From assembly GCF_900107995.1 (NCBI RefSeq), contig NZ_FNUM01000001.1, positions 62,001 through 126,000 of the forward strand: DNA of 64,000 bases, written 5' to 3'. Shown piece by piece: positions 18,819-27,933 of the stretch; within the stretch, counting starts at the first letter, position 1, and every line of letters begins with the position of its first letter. The stretch is from Alcanivorax sp. DSM 26293 (GTDB lineage: Bacteria > Pseudomonadota > Gammaproteobacteria > Pseudomonadales > Alcanivoracaceae). The notes beneath the pieces are model-generated. The model saw only the letters and a list, made by a program, of their open reading frames with translations, did no database searches and was not told the origin of the DNA. Made by a program: the position numbers and the translations under genes.

Positions 18819-19699
18819 GCCACCGGGCTGTCCGAACGGTGCAGACGCATCAGCCCTTCCTGCGCCACCGATGCCACCAGGGTGCCGTCCTGGCGATAGA
18901 TGGAACCGAAATTCATCCCCCGGGAGCCTCCGGCAAAAGGGCTCTCGCTGCGATACAGCAGCCATTCATCAATACGGAAATCCCCGTGGAACCACATAGC
19001 GTGGTCGATGCTCGCGCACTGCACATGGGGCTGCCAGAAGTTCATGCCGTGGGGCAGCATGGCGGTCCCCATCAGCCCGAAATCCGAGCAGTAGGCCAGC
19101 AGCGCCCGCTGGGTCATGGGGTCTGCCTCCACCGAATCGACCACCTTGAACCACACCTCCCGCAGCGGCGGTTCCGGTTGGGAAGAAATCGGGTCACGGG
19201 GCGTGACCGGGCGGAATTCCACCGGCCGATCCTGGAGAAAGGCTTCGCGGTACTGTTCCGGCAACCGGGCCACCAGCTTCTGCCGGGCCGCCTCGTCATT
19301 CTCCAGGCCCTCCGGGCCGGCCACCTCCGGCATGGGCGCCTGATGGGCAACGCCCTCCTCTTCGACCTGGTACGACGCCGCCAGCGAGAAAATCGGCCGG
19401 CCATGCTGGATGGCGTTGACCCGGCGGGTAGTAAAGCTCCTGCCGTCCCGAATGCGGTCCACATCGTAGACAATGGGCTTGGTGAAATCTCCGGCCCGCA
19501 GGAAATAGGCGTGCAAGGAGTGCACGGAACGATCAGCTGGGACGGTTTTCGACGCCGCCAGCAACGCCTGCCCTGCCACCAGCCCCCCAAACACACTTTG
19601 CTGGCCGTTGGCCTGGCTTTGCCCCCTGAACAAATTATTTTCCAGCTGCTCCAGGTCAAACAGCGCCATCAGTTCCCGAACCGATGCATTCATAGCCAA
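18815..19699 (-). CDS. tesB: Acyl-CoA thioesterase II
   Basis: Hydrolyses acyl-CoA to free fatty acid and CoA in the cytoplasm, with broad chain-length range. The 294-residue double hot-dog protein has typical segments: NLFRGQSQANGQQSVFGGLV near the N-terminus, SVHSLHAYFLRAGD in the middle, and DHAMWFHGDFRIDEWLLY in the second half, which contains the catalytic Asp region. It is transcribed away from mfd and overlaps the downstream UDG-family gene by 4 bp. In an alkane-degrading host it may balance acyl-CoA pools. Confidence 0.93.
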   Translation of the reverse strand: MAMNASVRELMALFDLEQLENNLFRGQSQANGQQSVFGGLVAGQALLAASKTVPADRSVHSLHAYFLRAGDFTKPIVYDVDRIRDGRSFTTRRVNAIQHGRPIFSLAASYQVEEEGVAHQAPMPEVAGPEGLENDEAARQKLVARLPEQYREAFLQDRPVEFRPVTPRDPISSQPEPPLREVWFKVVDSVEADPMTQRALLAYCSDFGLMGTAMLPHGMNFWQPHVQCASIDHAMWFHGDFRIDEWLLYRSESPFAGGSRGMNFGSIYRQDGTLVASVAQEGLMRLHRSDSPVA

Positions 19700-19861
19700 T
19701 CCTCAGCGCAAAAAACAAAAACGCATCTTAACCGCTGTCAGCCCGCATGTTCAGCCCCCACCCTGCAGGCGCCCCGGTTGACGCTGCAATGGCCGGGGAA
19801 GCCCCTCACCGCTACAATACGCCGCCTGATACCCCACCGAACACGCAGGAAACGGGTCTTA

Positions 19862-22800
19862 ATGAAGTTACTCCCTGACAGCCCTCTTTTCCCCACCGGC
19901 CCCGAGCACTACAAAGACTGGGCCGGGCTGGACAGCGGTAGCCTGGCTGCGGTGCTGGCCGAGCTGGCCCGAAGCCAGGACCATCTGTTTGTGGTGTTGG
20001 CCCCCAACAGCAGCCGTGCCCAGCACCTGGCCGACTCACTGGATTTTTACCTGGCGGGCAGCCAGACGCCGGTGATGCTGTTTCCGGACTGGGAGACCCT
20101 GCCCTACGACCTGTTCAGCCCCCATCAGGACATTATCAGCGACCGTATCCGCGTGCTTCACCAGCTGCCCACCAGCCACAAGGGCATCCTGGTCGTCCCC
20201 GTGAATACCCTGATGCAGAGGCTGGCGCCACCACTGCACATCACCGGCAACAGCTTCCTGCTCAAGGTGGGCGACACCTTTGACATGGAAGCGACCCGCC
20301 AACGGCTGGTGGCCTGTGGCTATCGACAGCGGGATAACGTCTACGAACATGGTGAATTCGCCGTACGCGGCGCCATCATGGATATCTTTCCCATGGGCGC
20401 GGATCAACCCTTCCGCATTGAGCTATTCGACGACGAGATCGAATCCCTGCGCCTGTTCGACGCGGAAAGCCAGCGCTCCACCGGCAAGGTGGAAGAGATC
20501 ACCCTGTTGCCGGCGGCGGAATACCCGCTAAGCGCTGACGGCATCAGCCGCTTTCGCACGGCTTTCCGCGATACCTTTGACGTGGACACCCGCGGCGTAC
20601 CGCTCTATCAGGATGTGTCCGATGGCCTGTCGGCGCCGGGGCTGGAGTACTACCTGCCCTTGTTCTTCGAGCACATGGCCACCCTGTTTGACTACCTGCC
20701 CGACGATGTACGGCTGGTGGAAATGGCCGGCAGCCAAGGTGCCGTGGAGCATTTCTGGGCTGACGTGGAACAGCGCTATGAATCCCGCCGCCACGATATC
20801 CACCGGCCCATTCTGGCACCCTGGAAACTGTACCTGCGTCCGGAGGAGCTGGGCGCCTCCCTCAAGCAACATCCCCGGGCAAGGCAGACCGGCAGTGATG
20901 CCGACAGGAAACATGCCATCCAGTTCGACGTGGCAGCCATGCCGGCACTCACCGCCGACGTGCGCGCCAGCAATCCGCTGGCCCTGTTGCATACCTTCGC
21001 CGACGCCCATCCGGACACCCGCATTCTGCTCTGTGCGGAAACCGCCGGCCGCCGGGAGGCCCTGCTGGAGCTAATGCAGAAAATCGGCATCCAGCCATCG
21101 CTGAAAGACAACTGGCCGGACTTTATCGCCCGGCCGGAGCGCTGGAGCCTGACCCGTGGCGAGCTGGATGCGGGCTTTTACGCCCCCGAACATGAACTCT
21201 TGGTGGTCACCGAAAACGACCTTTACGGGGAGCGCGTCCTGCAACGCCGGCGCCGTAAATCCAGCAGCGACGATGGCGCCGCCGAGCAGGCTTTCCGCTC
21301 CCTGGGCGAGCTCACGGAAGGCTCCCCGGTGGTGCATCTGGAACACGGCGTGGGCCGCTATCTGGGCCTGATCCACATGGAAGTGGACCGCCAGCAACAC
21401 GAATTCCTGCTGCTGGAATATGCCGGCGGCGACAAACTCTACGTGCCGGTCTCTTCTCTGCATCTGATCAGCCGCTACGGCGGCGGCGATACTGCCCCGC
21501 TCAACCGGCTGGGCACCGAGCAGTGGAGCAAGGCCCGGCAGAAGGCGGCGGAAAAAATCCACGATGTGGCCGCGGAACTGCTCAACACCTACGCCCGCCG
21601 CGAGGCCCGCCAGGGCAAGCAGTTCGACGTGGACATGAGCGATTACGAGCGCTTCAGCGCCGGCTTCCCCTTTGAGGAAACCCCGGACCAGCAGGCCGCC
21701 ATTGCCTCGGTGATTGCCGACATGCAATCCAGCCAGCCCATGGACCGGCTGGTGTGCGGCGATGTGGGCTTCGGCAAGACCGAAGTGGCCATGCGCGCCG
21801 CCTTTGTGGCGGTGGAAAACCAGACCCAGGTAGCGGTGCTGGTGCCCACCACCCTGCTCGCCCAGCAGCATTACGAATCCTTCACCGACCGCTTTGCCGA
21901 CTGGCCGGTGAATATCGAAGTGTTGTCACGGTTCCGCAGCGCCAAGGACAAGACCCAGGTCCTCAAACGCCTGAAAGAAGGCAAAGTGGATATCCTGGTG
22001 GGCACCCATCAGTTGCTGCAGGAAACCGTGTCGTTCAGCGACCTGGGGCTGATCATCGTGGACGAGGAACACCGTTTCGGGGTACGCCACAAGGAACGGC
22101 TCAAGCAGATGCGCGCCGAGTGCGATATTCTCACCCTCACCGCCACGCCGATCCCCCGCACCCTGAACATGGCCTTCAGCGGCATGCGCGACATCTCCAT
22201 CATCGCCACCCCGCCGCAGAAACGCCTGTCCGTAAAAACCTTCGTGCAGCAGCACAACGACACCACCATCAAGGAGGCCCTGCTCCGTGAGCTGCTCCGG
22301 GGGGGTCAGGTGTATTACCTGCACAACGACATCGACACCATGGAGCGGACCGCCGAGGACATCCGCAAGCTGGTCCCCGACGCCCGGGTAGGGATTGCCC
22401 ACGGGCAGATGCGCGAGCGGGAACTGGAAGCGGTGATGAGCGACTTCTACCACCGTCGCTTCAATGTGCTGGTTTGCTCCACCATCATCGAAACCGGTAT
22501 CGATGTGCCCAGCGCCAACACCATCATCATTGATCGGGCGGACAAGCTGGGGCTGGCTCAGCTGCACCAGTTGCGTGGCCGGGTTGGCCGCAGCCATCAC
22601 CAGGCCTACGCGTATCTGATCACGCCAAGCCCCAAGGCAATGACCAAGGACGCCCTCAAACGACTGGAGGCCATCGAACAGGCCACCGACCTGGGGGCCG
22701 GCTTCATGCTCGCCAGCCAGGATCTGGAAATTCGTGGCGCCGGGGAACTGTTGGGCGAAGAGCAGCATGGCAACATCGAAACCATCGGCTTCAGTCTCTA

Positions 22801-23338
22801 CATGGAGATGCTGGAACAGGCGGTGGAAGCCCTGAAACGGGGCGAACAACCGGACGTGGAAAAGCCCCTCAGCGGCGGCCCGGAGCTGAACCTGCGAATT
22901 CCCGCACTGATTCCCGAGGATTACCTGCCCGACGTGTTCGGCCGATTGACACTCTACAAGCGCATTGCCGGCTGCAAGACCCGCGATGGCCTGAAAGAGC
23001 TGCAGGTAGAGATGATCGACCGCTTCGGCCTGCTGCCGGAACCGGTAAAAAATCTGTTTGCGGTGACCGAGCTGCGTCAGCAGGCAGAACGACTGGGCAT
23101 CACTCGACTGGATGCTCACGCCGGCGGCGGCAAGCTGGAGTTTGGCGAGCGTACACCGGTGGACCCGCTGACCATTGTCAAACTGGTCCAGTCCGGGCCC
23201 AACCGCTTCAAGCTGGAAGGGGCCAATGCGCTGCGTTTTGTAGAGGGCAGTGACAGTGCCGAGGAACGCATTCAGGTGGTCGACGCCCTGCTCAAGCGCC
23301 TGTCCGCCCAGAGTATCAAACAGGATACGGGCAGCTAA
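19862..23338 (+). CDS. mfd: Transcription-repair coupling factor
   Basis: Removes RNA polymerase stalled at DNA lesions and recruits UvrA. The protein has 1158 residues, the usual length. An N-terminal UvrB-homology region is followed by the RNA polymerase-interacting domain (VVHLEHGVGRYLGL), then a RecG-like helicase with Walker A GDVGFGKTEVAMR, Walker B as DEEHRFG, motif III TATPIPRTLNM and a C-terminal TRCF domain. The start at 19862 matches the family; the frame is open about 1.2 kb further upstream, but that part is antisense to tesB and not family-like. It is divergent from tesB. Confidence 0.97.
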   Translation: MKLLPDSPLFPTGPEHYKDWAGLDSGSLAAVLAELARSQDHLFVVLAPNSSRAQHLADSLDFYLAGSQTPVMLFPDWETLPYDLFSPHQDIISDRIRVLHQLPTSHKGILVVPVNTLMQRLAPPLHITGNSFLLKVGDTFDMEATRQRLVACGYRQRDNVYEHGEFAVRGAIMDIFPMGADQPFRIELFDDEIESLRLFDAESQRSTGKVEEITLLPAAEYPLSADGISRFRTAFRDTFDVDTRGVPLYQDVSDGLSAPGLEYYLPLFFEHMATLFDYLPDDVRLVEMAGSQGAVEHFWADVEQRYESRRHDIHRPILAPWKLYLRPEELGASLKQHPRARQTGSDADRKHAIQFDVAAMPALTADVRASNPLALLHTFADAHPDTRILLCAETAGRREALLELMQKIGIQPSLKDNWPDFIARPERWSLTRGELDAGFYAPEHELLVVTENDLYGERVLQRRRRKSSSDDGAAEQAFRSLGELTEGSPVVHLEHGVGRYLGLIHMEVDRQQHEFLLLEYAGGDKLYVPVSSLHLISRYGGGDTAPLNRLGTEQWSKARQKAAEKIHDVAAELLNTYARREARQGKQFDVDMSDYERFSAGFPFEETPDQQAAIASVIADMQSSQPMDRLVCGDVGFGKTEVAMRAAFVAVENQTQVAVLVPTTLLAQQHYESFTDRFADWPVNIEVLSRFRSAKDKTQVLKRLKEGKVDILVGTHQLLQETVSFSDLGLIIVDEEHRFGVRHKERLKQMRAECDILTLTATPIPRTLNMAFSGMRDISIIATPPQKRLSVKTFVQQHNDTTIKEALLRELLRGGQVYYLHNDIDTMERTAEDIRKLVPDARVGIAHGQMRERELEAVMSDFYHRRFNVLVCSTIIETGIDVPSANTIIIDRADKLGLAQLHQLRGRVGRSHHQAYAYLITPSPKAMTKDALKRLEAIEQATDLGAGFMLASQDLEIRGAGELLGEEQHGNIETIGFSLYMEMLEQAVEALKRGEQPDVEKPLSGGPELNLRIPALIPEDYLPDVFGRLTLYKRIAGCKTRDGLKELQVEMIDRFGLLPEPVKNLFAVTELRQQAERLGITRLDAHAGGGKLEFGERTPVDPLTIVKLVQSGPNRFKLEGANALRFVEGSDSAEERIQVVDALLKRLSAQSIKQDTGS

Positions 23339-23584
23339 CCCGTGAAAACCGACCGGTCAGACTGTTGGTCGTGAACCGGGAGTGTGAACTGGTTATAGTC
23401 TTTGCAATAACAAACGATGTGGGTGCGTAAGGGGAAACGCCTTGATCCGGATGAGGCGACCAGCACCAGGAAGGCACCGGAACTCTCTGCCGCCAAGCCG
23501 GGTTCCACAGGCAACAGGAAAGGCCCGCTCCCACGTCAGCATCACGATAAGGCCTGCGCACGGGCCATCAAAGGAGAGTTTCCG

Positions 23585-24178
23585 ATGCTTCGCGCATTCT
23601 TTCTGGTCGTGCTGGCCCTCGTGGCCAACGCCGCCATTGCCCAGAGCTGGTACAACATCGAAGTGCTGGTGTTTGCCCGCGATCACGGCGGCAGCGACGA
23701 AATCTGGCCCGCGGATCTGCAGCCCCGCTATGCCTCTCACTCGGTCACCATTGGCGAACCACAAGTCAGTGAATACGCGGACCCGGATGCTCTGTCCCAG
23801 GGAGCCTGGCAGCCTTTACCGGAGGATCAGACGGTGCTGCAGTACATGATGGAGCGCATGGCCGGCACCGGCGAGTATCGCCAGCTTTACCACAAGGCCT
23901 GGCGTCAGCCCATCGGCAACAAGAGCGAGACGGTGCCGGTCTACCTGCGCGGCGGCCAGATCCTCAGCACCGATGACGGCCAGGTTCCGGAACTGGAAGG
24001 CACCCTGCAATTCCACCAGTCCCGCTACGTGCATGTGGAGCCCCGCATCTGGTTCAATACCCAGAGTCATGGCCAGCGCTTTTATGTGAAAATTGATGAA
24101 AGCCGCCGCCTCACCGGCCACGAAGTCTACTACTTCGACCATCCCATGTTCGGCATGCTGGTGCGAATTACCCGCTAG
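23585..24178 (+). CDS. CsiV family protein
   Basis: A secreted protein of 197 residues with an N-terminal signal peptide (about 1-19, ending in AIA). The segment QSWYNIEVLVFAR and the C-terminal HEVYYFDHPMFGMLVRI are characteristic of the CsiV family. In Marinobacterium-like and related gammaproteobacteria CsiV is linked to peptidoglycan-associated steps of growth, but function is poorly defined. It starts after the ribosome-binding site AAAGGAGAG. It follows mfd, as PA3003 does in Pseudomonas. Repeat element D begins 16 bp past the stop. Confidence 0.78.
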   Translation: MLRAFFLVVLALVANAAIAQSWYNIEVLVFARDHGGSDEIWPADLQPRYASHSVTIGEPQVSEYADPDALSQGAWQPLPEDQTVLQYMMERMAGTGEYRQLYHKAWRQPIGNKSETVPVYLRGGQILSTDDGQVPELEGTLQFHQSRYVHVEPRIWFNTQSHGQRFYVKIDESRRLTGHEVYYFDHPMFGMLVRITR

Positions 24179-24545
24179 AACCCCGGCCCAGCCCTAGGAG
24201 CGTCGCTGGCGGCGCGATAACGCAACAGTGACGAGTTGCGAGAAGCGAGTTTCGAAAATCAAAACCCAGGGGCAGGGAAAGCCCGGTCTTCGCTCCTCGT
24301 CTCTCGTCACTCGCAACTGGATTGAACTATCGCGCCGCCAGCGACGCTCCTACGGTGGCCATTCACCACTGTCCCGCACCGTGCCACCTTATTCCCCCAC
24401 CCCATAACACCGCTTGTCAGAAATAACAGATCCGTACAGGCGCACCGCCGTTTCCCGCGCTAAAGTAAACCCAAGGGCCTTACCCGGCCCCCACAATACG
24501 CTCCCGTACGGGCCTACCCGCCCCACCGGGAAAGGAGCCGTTGCC
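24179..24545. other. Gene-free stretch between csiV and the leucine dehydrogenase-like gene
   Basis: No gene is seen in these 367 bases. The first half is repeat element D. The second half (24353-24545) should hold the promoter of the dehydrogenase cluster; no clear box or operator was identified. Confidence 0.55.
24195..24352. repeat. Nested inverted-repeat element D
   Basis: Outer arms 24195-24218 and 24329-24352 are perfectly inverted over 24 bp. Inside are inner arms rich in CGAG words, from GACGAGTTGCGAGAAGCGAG on the left to CTCGTCACTCGCAAC on the right. The element starts 16 bp after the csiV stop codon. Confidence 0.85.
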
Positions 24546-25598
24546 ATGTTCGTTACCCTCGAACAGACCGACGCCGCCGAACTCCACCAATTCCGGGATC
24601 CGGCAACCGGTCTGCGCGCCCTGATCGCCCTGCACTCCACCCGCTTGGGCCCTGCCCTCGGTGGCTGTCGCTGTCTTCCCTACCCCGATGAACACACCGC
24701 CCTGAATGACGTCTGCCGTCTTGCCCGCGGAATGAGCTACAAGGCCGCCCTGGCAGGCCTGCCACTGGGCGGCGGCAAAGCGGTAATCATGGAACCAGAC
24801 AAACCCTACGACCGGGCTGCCCTTTACCGTGCCTTCGGCGACGCCGTTAACCGCCTGGGCGGGCGCTATATCACCGCCATGGACGCCGGCACGGAAATCA
24901 CCGATCTCGACCAGGTAGCCACCCGAACCCGCCATGTGTGGGGCTTTTCCGGCGACGGCATGGACCCGTCACCCTATACCGCTCTGGGCGTATTCGCCGC
25001 CCTGGATGCGGGTATCCGCCACCGCTTCCAGCGCCACGGGGCCAAGGGCCTGCACATCGCCATTCAGGGCCTGGGCCATGTGGGCAGCCAGCTCGCTCTG
25101 ATGCTGGCCCGGGCCGGCGCCAGACTCACCCTGGCGGACCTTGACCCGCGACGGGCCCAGCGGCTGGCAGACCGCCTGAATACCCGGTGGGTACCCGCCG
25201 ACAGCCTCTACGACGTGGCCTGCGATATCTTCATGCCCTGCGCCCTGGGCGGCGTGCTGAACGCCGATACCATCCCCCGCCTGCACGCCGCGTTGATTGT
25301 GGGCGCCGCCAATAACCAGCTGGCCAGCGACGACGATGCGCAACGACTACGCCAGCGCGACATCCTCTACACACCGGACTACCTCAATAACGCTGGCGGT
25401 CTGATATCGCTGGCGTTGGGCCACCGGCAGGAAGACCGCAGCACCATCCGGCAGAAAGTGCTCGGCATTGGCCGCACCCTCAGCCAGCTACTGGACCAGG
25501 CGGACCAGCACCATCTCAGTCCGGCACAGATGGCCGACAGACAGGCCGAACAGCGCCTTCACGACGACACCGGCAAGCACGCCTGGGAAGCCGCCTGA
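24546..25598 (+). CDS. Glu/Leu/Phe/Val dehydrogenase, leucine dehydrogenase-like
   Basis: Catalyses reversible NAD+-dependent oxidative deamination of a branched-chain or related amino acid to the 2-oxoacid. The 350-residue protein contains the catalytic-Lys regions RGMSYKAALAGLPLGGGKAV and the coenzyme-binding IQGLGHVGSQLALMLARAG. The length and the short N-terminal domain fit leucine/phenylalanine dehydrogenases rather than glutamate dehydrogenase. It begins after GGAAAGGAG and precedes a 2-oxoacid dehydrogenase E1 gene by 20 bp. The two steps would link: deamination, then oxidative decarboxylation of the product. Confidence 0.88.
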   Translation: MFVTLEQTDAAELHQFRDPATGLRALIALHSTRLGPALGGCRCLPYPDEHTALNDVCRLARGMSYKAALAGLPLGGGKAVIMEPDKPYDRAALYRAFGDAVNRLGGRYITAMDAGTEITDLDQVATRTRHVWGFSGDGMDPSPYTALGVFAALDAGIRHRFQRHGAKGLHIAIQGLGHVGSQLALMLARAGARLTLADLDPRRAQRLADRLNTRWVPADSLYDVACDIFMPCALGGVLNADTIPRLHAALIVGAANNQLASDDDAQRLRQRDILYTPDYLNNAGGLISLALGHRQEDRSTIRQKVLGIGRTLSQLLDQADQHHLSPAQMADRQAEQRLHDDTGKHAWEAA

Positions 25599-25618
25599 AC
25601 GCCGCCAAGGAGGATGCC

Positions 25619-26680
25619 ATGTTCACGTCTACGCCCTACGACATGCACCATCGACTACCGGACCTGCCGGAGAACACGGACTGGCCACGGCTGGTGGACG
25701 GCTACCGCCATATGACGCTGATTCGCACCTTCGACAAGAAGGCGGTAAATCTGCAACGCACCGGCAAGCTGGGCACCTATGCCTCCTGCCTGGGCGCCGA
25801 AGCCATCGCCACCGCCGGCGGCATGGCCCTGCAAGATGATGATGTCTTCGTGCCATACTACCGGGACCACGCCACCCAATACCTGCGCGGCGTACCGTTG
25901 CATCTGATCCTGCAGTACTGGGGCGGCGACGAGCGCGGCAACGCCTTTCCGGCGGATACCCCCGCCGCCCGCGACCTGCCCAACTGCGTCCCCATCGCCA
26001 GCCAGCTCACCCAGGCCGCCGGCATCGCCACCAAGGCCAAACTGGACCACGCAAAAGCCGCCGTGCTGGCCACCTGCGGCGATGGCGCCACCTCCCGGGG
26101 TGACTTCCATGAAGCCCTCAATGTGGCCGGCGTCTGGCAGCTGCCGCTGGTGGTGATGGTCAACAACAACCAATGGGCCATCTCCGTGCCACGCAGCCTG
26201 CAGACCGCCAGCGACACCATCGCCCAGAAAGCCGTGGCCGCTGGCATCGAAGGCTTCCAGGTGGACGGCAACGACCTGCCCGCCCTGCTGGAAGCGGTGG
26301 ATTACGCCCTGGACAAGGCCCGCCACGGCAAGGGCGCCACCCTGATCGAAGCGGTGAGTTACCGGCTCAGCGACCACACCACCGCCGACGACGCCGGCCG
26401 TTACCGCAAGGCCAGCGACCTCCATGCCGCCTGGCAACGGGAACCGGTGGCACGGCTGCGCCAGGCCCTGGCAGACGCCGGTCACTGGGATGCAGAGCAG
26501 GAAACGCAGTGGCTGGCCGAGTGTCAGCAACGGGTGGATACCGCGGTGGAGACTTACCTGAACCAACCGCCGCAGGCCCCCACCGACATGCTCGACTACC
26601 TCTATGCCGAGCTGCCCGAGGCCCTCAAGCCACAACGGCAACGTCTGCTGCAACAACAACCGGGAGACCACCATGCATAG
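25619..26680 (+). CDS. 2-Oxoacid dehydrogenase E1 component, alpha subunit
   Basis: The thiamine-diphosphate-dependent decarboxylase subunit of a pyruvate or branched-chain 2-oxoacid dehydrogenase complex. The 353-residue protein has the ThDP motif CGDGATSRGDFHEALNVAGV continuing to VVMVNNN, and the substrate-side GTYASCLGAEA region. It starts after AAGGAGG and ends 8 bases inside the beta-subunit gene (ATGCATAG), so the two are coupled. The adjacent leucine dehydrogenase-like gene favours branched-chain 2-oxoacids, but pyruvate cannot be excluded from the sequence. Confidence 0.9.
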   Translation: MFTSTPYDMHHRLPDLPENTDWPRLVDGYRHMTLIRTFDKKAVNLQRTGKLGTYASCLGAEAIATAGGMALQDDDVFVPYYRDHATQYLRGVPLHLILQYWGGDERGNAFPADTPAARDLPNCVPIASQLTQAAGIATKAKLDHAKAAVLATCGDGATSRGDFHEALNVAGVWQLPLVVMVNNNQWAISVPRSLQTASDTIAQKAVAAGIEGFQVDGNDLPALLEAVDYALDKARHGKGATLIEAVSYRLSDHTTADDAGRYRKASDLHAAWQREPVARLRQALADAGHWDAEQETQWLAECQQRVDTAVETYLNQPPQAPTDMLDYLYAELPEALKPQRQRLLQQQPGDHHA

Positions 26681-27680
26681 CGCCCAACCACACCCGGACA
26701 CCAGCGTTCCGCTCAATCTGCTGGAAGCGGTCAACCAGGCCCTCCGCCACGCCATGGAGGCCGATGAAAACGTGGTGATACTGGGCGAGGACATCGCCAC
26801 CAACGGCGGCGTTTTCCGTGCCACCGAAGGGCTGAAAGAGACATTCGGCTTCCGTCGGGTCATGGATACCCCGCTGGCGGAAAACCTGATCGCGGGGCTG
26901 GCGGTGGGCATGGCCAGCCAGGGCCTGAAACCAGTGGCCGAGATCCAGTTCATGGGCTTTATCTACGCCGCCCTGGAGCAACTGATCAGCCACGCCGCCC
27001 GCCTGCGCAACCGCACCCGGGGCCGGCTGAGCTGCCCGCTGGTGATCCGCGCGCCCTTCGGCGGCGGCATCCATGCCCCGGAACACCACAGCGAAAGCAC
27101 CGAGGCCCTGTTTGCCCATATCCCGGGCCTGCGGGTAGTGATTCCTTCTTCGCCGGCAAGGGCCTATGGCCTGCTGCGCGCCGCCATCGCCTGCCCGGAC
27201 CCGGTGCTGTTTCTGGAACCGAAACGGCTCTACCGCCTGCAACGGCTACCGGTGGAACTGGATGATGATCCGCTACCACTGGATCGCTCTTTTACCTTGC
27301 GTGCCGGCGAGGACGTGAGCCTGATCAGCTGGGGCGCCATGATTCATGAAGCCCTGGCCGCGGCGGAGCAATTGGCCGCCGAAGGCATCAAGGCGGAAGT
27401 GATCGACGTGGCCAGCCTCAACCCGCTGGACAGGGACACCCTGATCGCCACCGCCAGCAAGACCGGCCGCGTGGTTATCGTCCACGAAGCGCCCCTCAAC
27501 GGTGGCTTCAGTGCCGAGATTGCCGCCACCCTGGCCAGCGACGCGCTCATGCATCTGCTCGCCCCCATAGAGCGGGTCACCGGCTACGACTGCCCCATGC
27601 CCTACTTCGCCATGGAGCAGCATTACATGCCGAGCGTGGAACGTATCGTGGCGGCGGCGAAGGAGACGTTGAAGTATTGA
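26673..27680 (+). CDS. 2-Oxoacid dehydrogenase E1 component, beta subunit
   Basis: The partner of the alpha subunit, 335 residues, completing the ThDP site. The family segments VVILGEDIATNGGVF, RVMDTPLAENLIAGLAVGMA and the C-terminal transketolase domain with VVIVHEAPLNGGFSAEIAA are present. It is translationally coupled to the alpha gene. Repeat element E separates it from the E2 gene, an unusual insertion within a functional operon. No E3 gene (dihydrolipoamide dehydrogenase) is in this cluster, so one must be supplied from elsewhere. Confidence 0.92.
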   Translation: MHSAQPHPDTSVPLNLLEAVNQALRHAMEADENVVILGEDIATNGGVFRATEGLKETFGFRRVMDTPLAENLIAGLAVGMASQGLKPVAEIQFMGFIYAALEQLISHAARLRNRTRGRLSCPLVIRAPFGGGIHAPEHHSESTEALFAHIPGLRVVIPSSPARAYGLLRAAIACPDPVLFLEPKRLYRLQRLPVELDDDPLPLDRSFTLRAGEDVSLISWGAMIHEALAAAEQLAAEGIKAEVIDVASLNPLDRDTLIATASKTGRVVIVHEAPLNGGFSAEIAATLASDALMHLLAPIERVTGYDCPMPYFAMEQHYMPSVERIVAAAKETLKY

Positions 27681-27706
27681 GGGAAGGCTGGCACGGAACA
27701 GAGCCT

Positions 27707-27865
27707 CCGTAGGAGCGTCGCTCGCGGCGCGATAACCCAGTCTCGAGATACGAGGAACGAGAAGCGAAAACCTGGCTTTCCCAGATACAGGGTTTTGATT
27801 TTCGAAACTCGCTTCTCGCAACTCGTTCCTGTTGGGTTATCGCGCCGCCAGCGACGCTCCTACGG
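27707..27865. repeat. Nested inverted-repeat element E, inside an operon
   Basis: Outer arms 27707-27739 and 27833-27865 are 33 bp long and match at 32 positions, extending to CCGTAGGAGC and GATAACCCA. The inner palindrome carries AGGAACGAGAAGCGAAAACC and its relatives. It lies 26 bp past the E1 beta stop and 68 bp before the E2 start. Confidence 0.88.
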
Positions 27866-27933
27866 AAAGACACCGTCTCCGGCGTGTCGGCGTCAAGCGT
27901 GTTGCATGCCAGCGAGTGACCAAGGAGCGAAAC

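Noticed and set aside
18644-19861. Open frame continuing 1.2 kb upstream of the mfd start
   Set aside because: It is antisense to tesB and the UDG-family gene, has no family-like residues and no ribosome-binding site; mfd length fits the start at 19862.
24353-24545. A sigma-54 promoter before the leucine dehydrogenase-like gene
   Set aside because: No TGGC-N8-TGC pattern at correct spacing was found.
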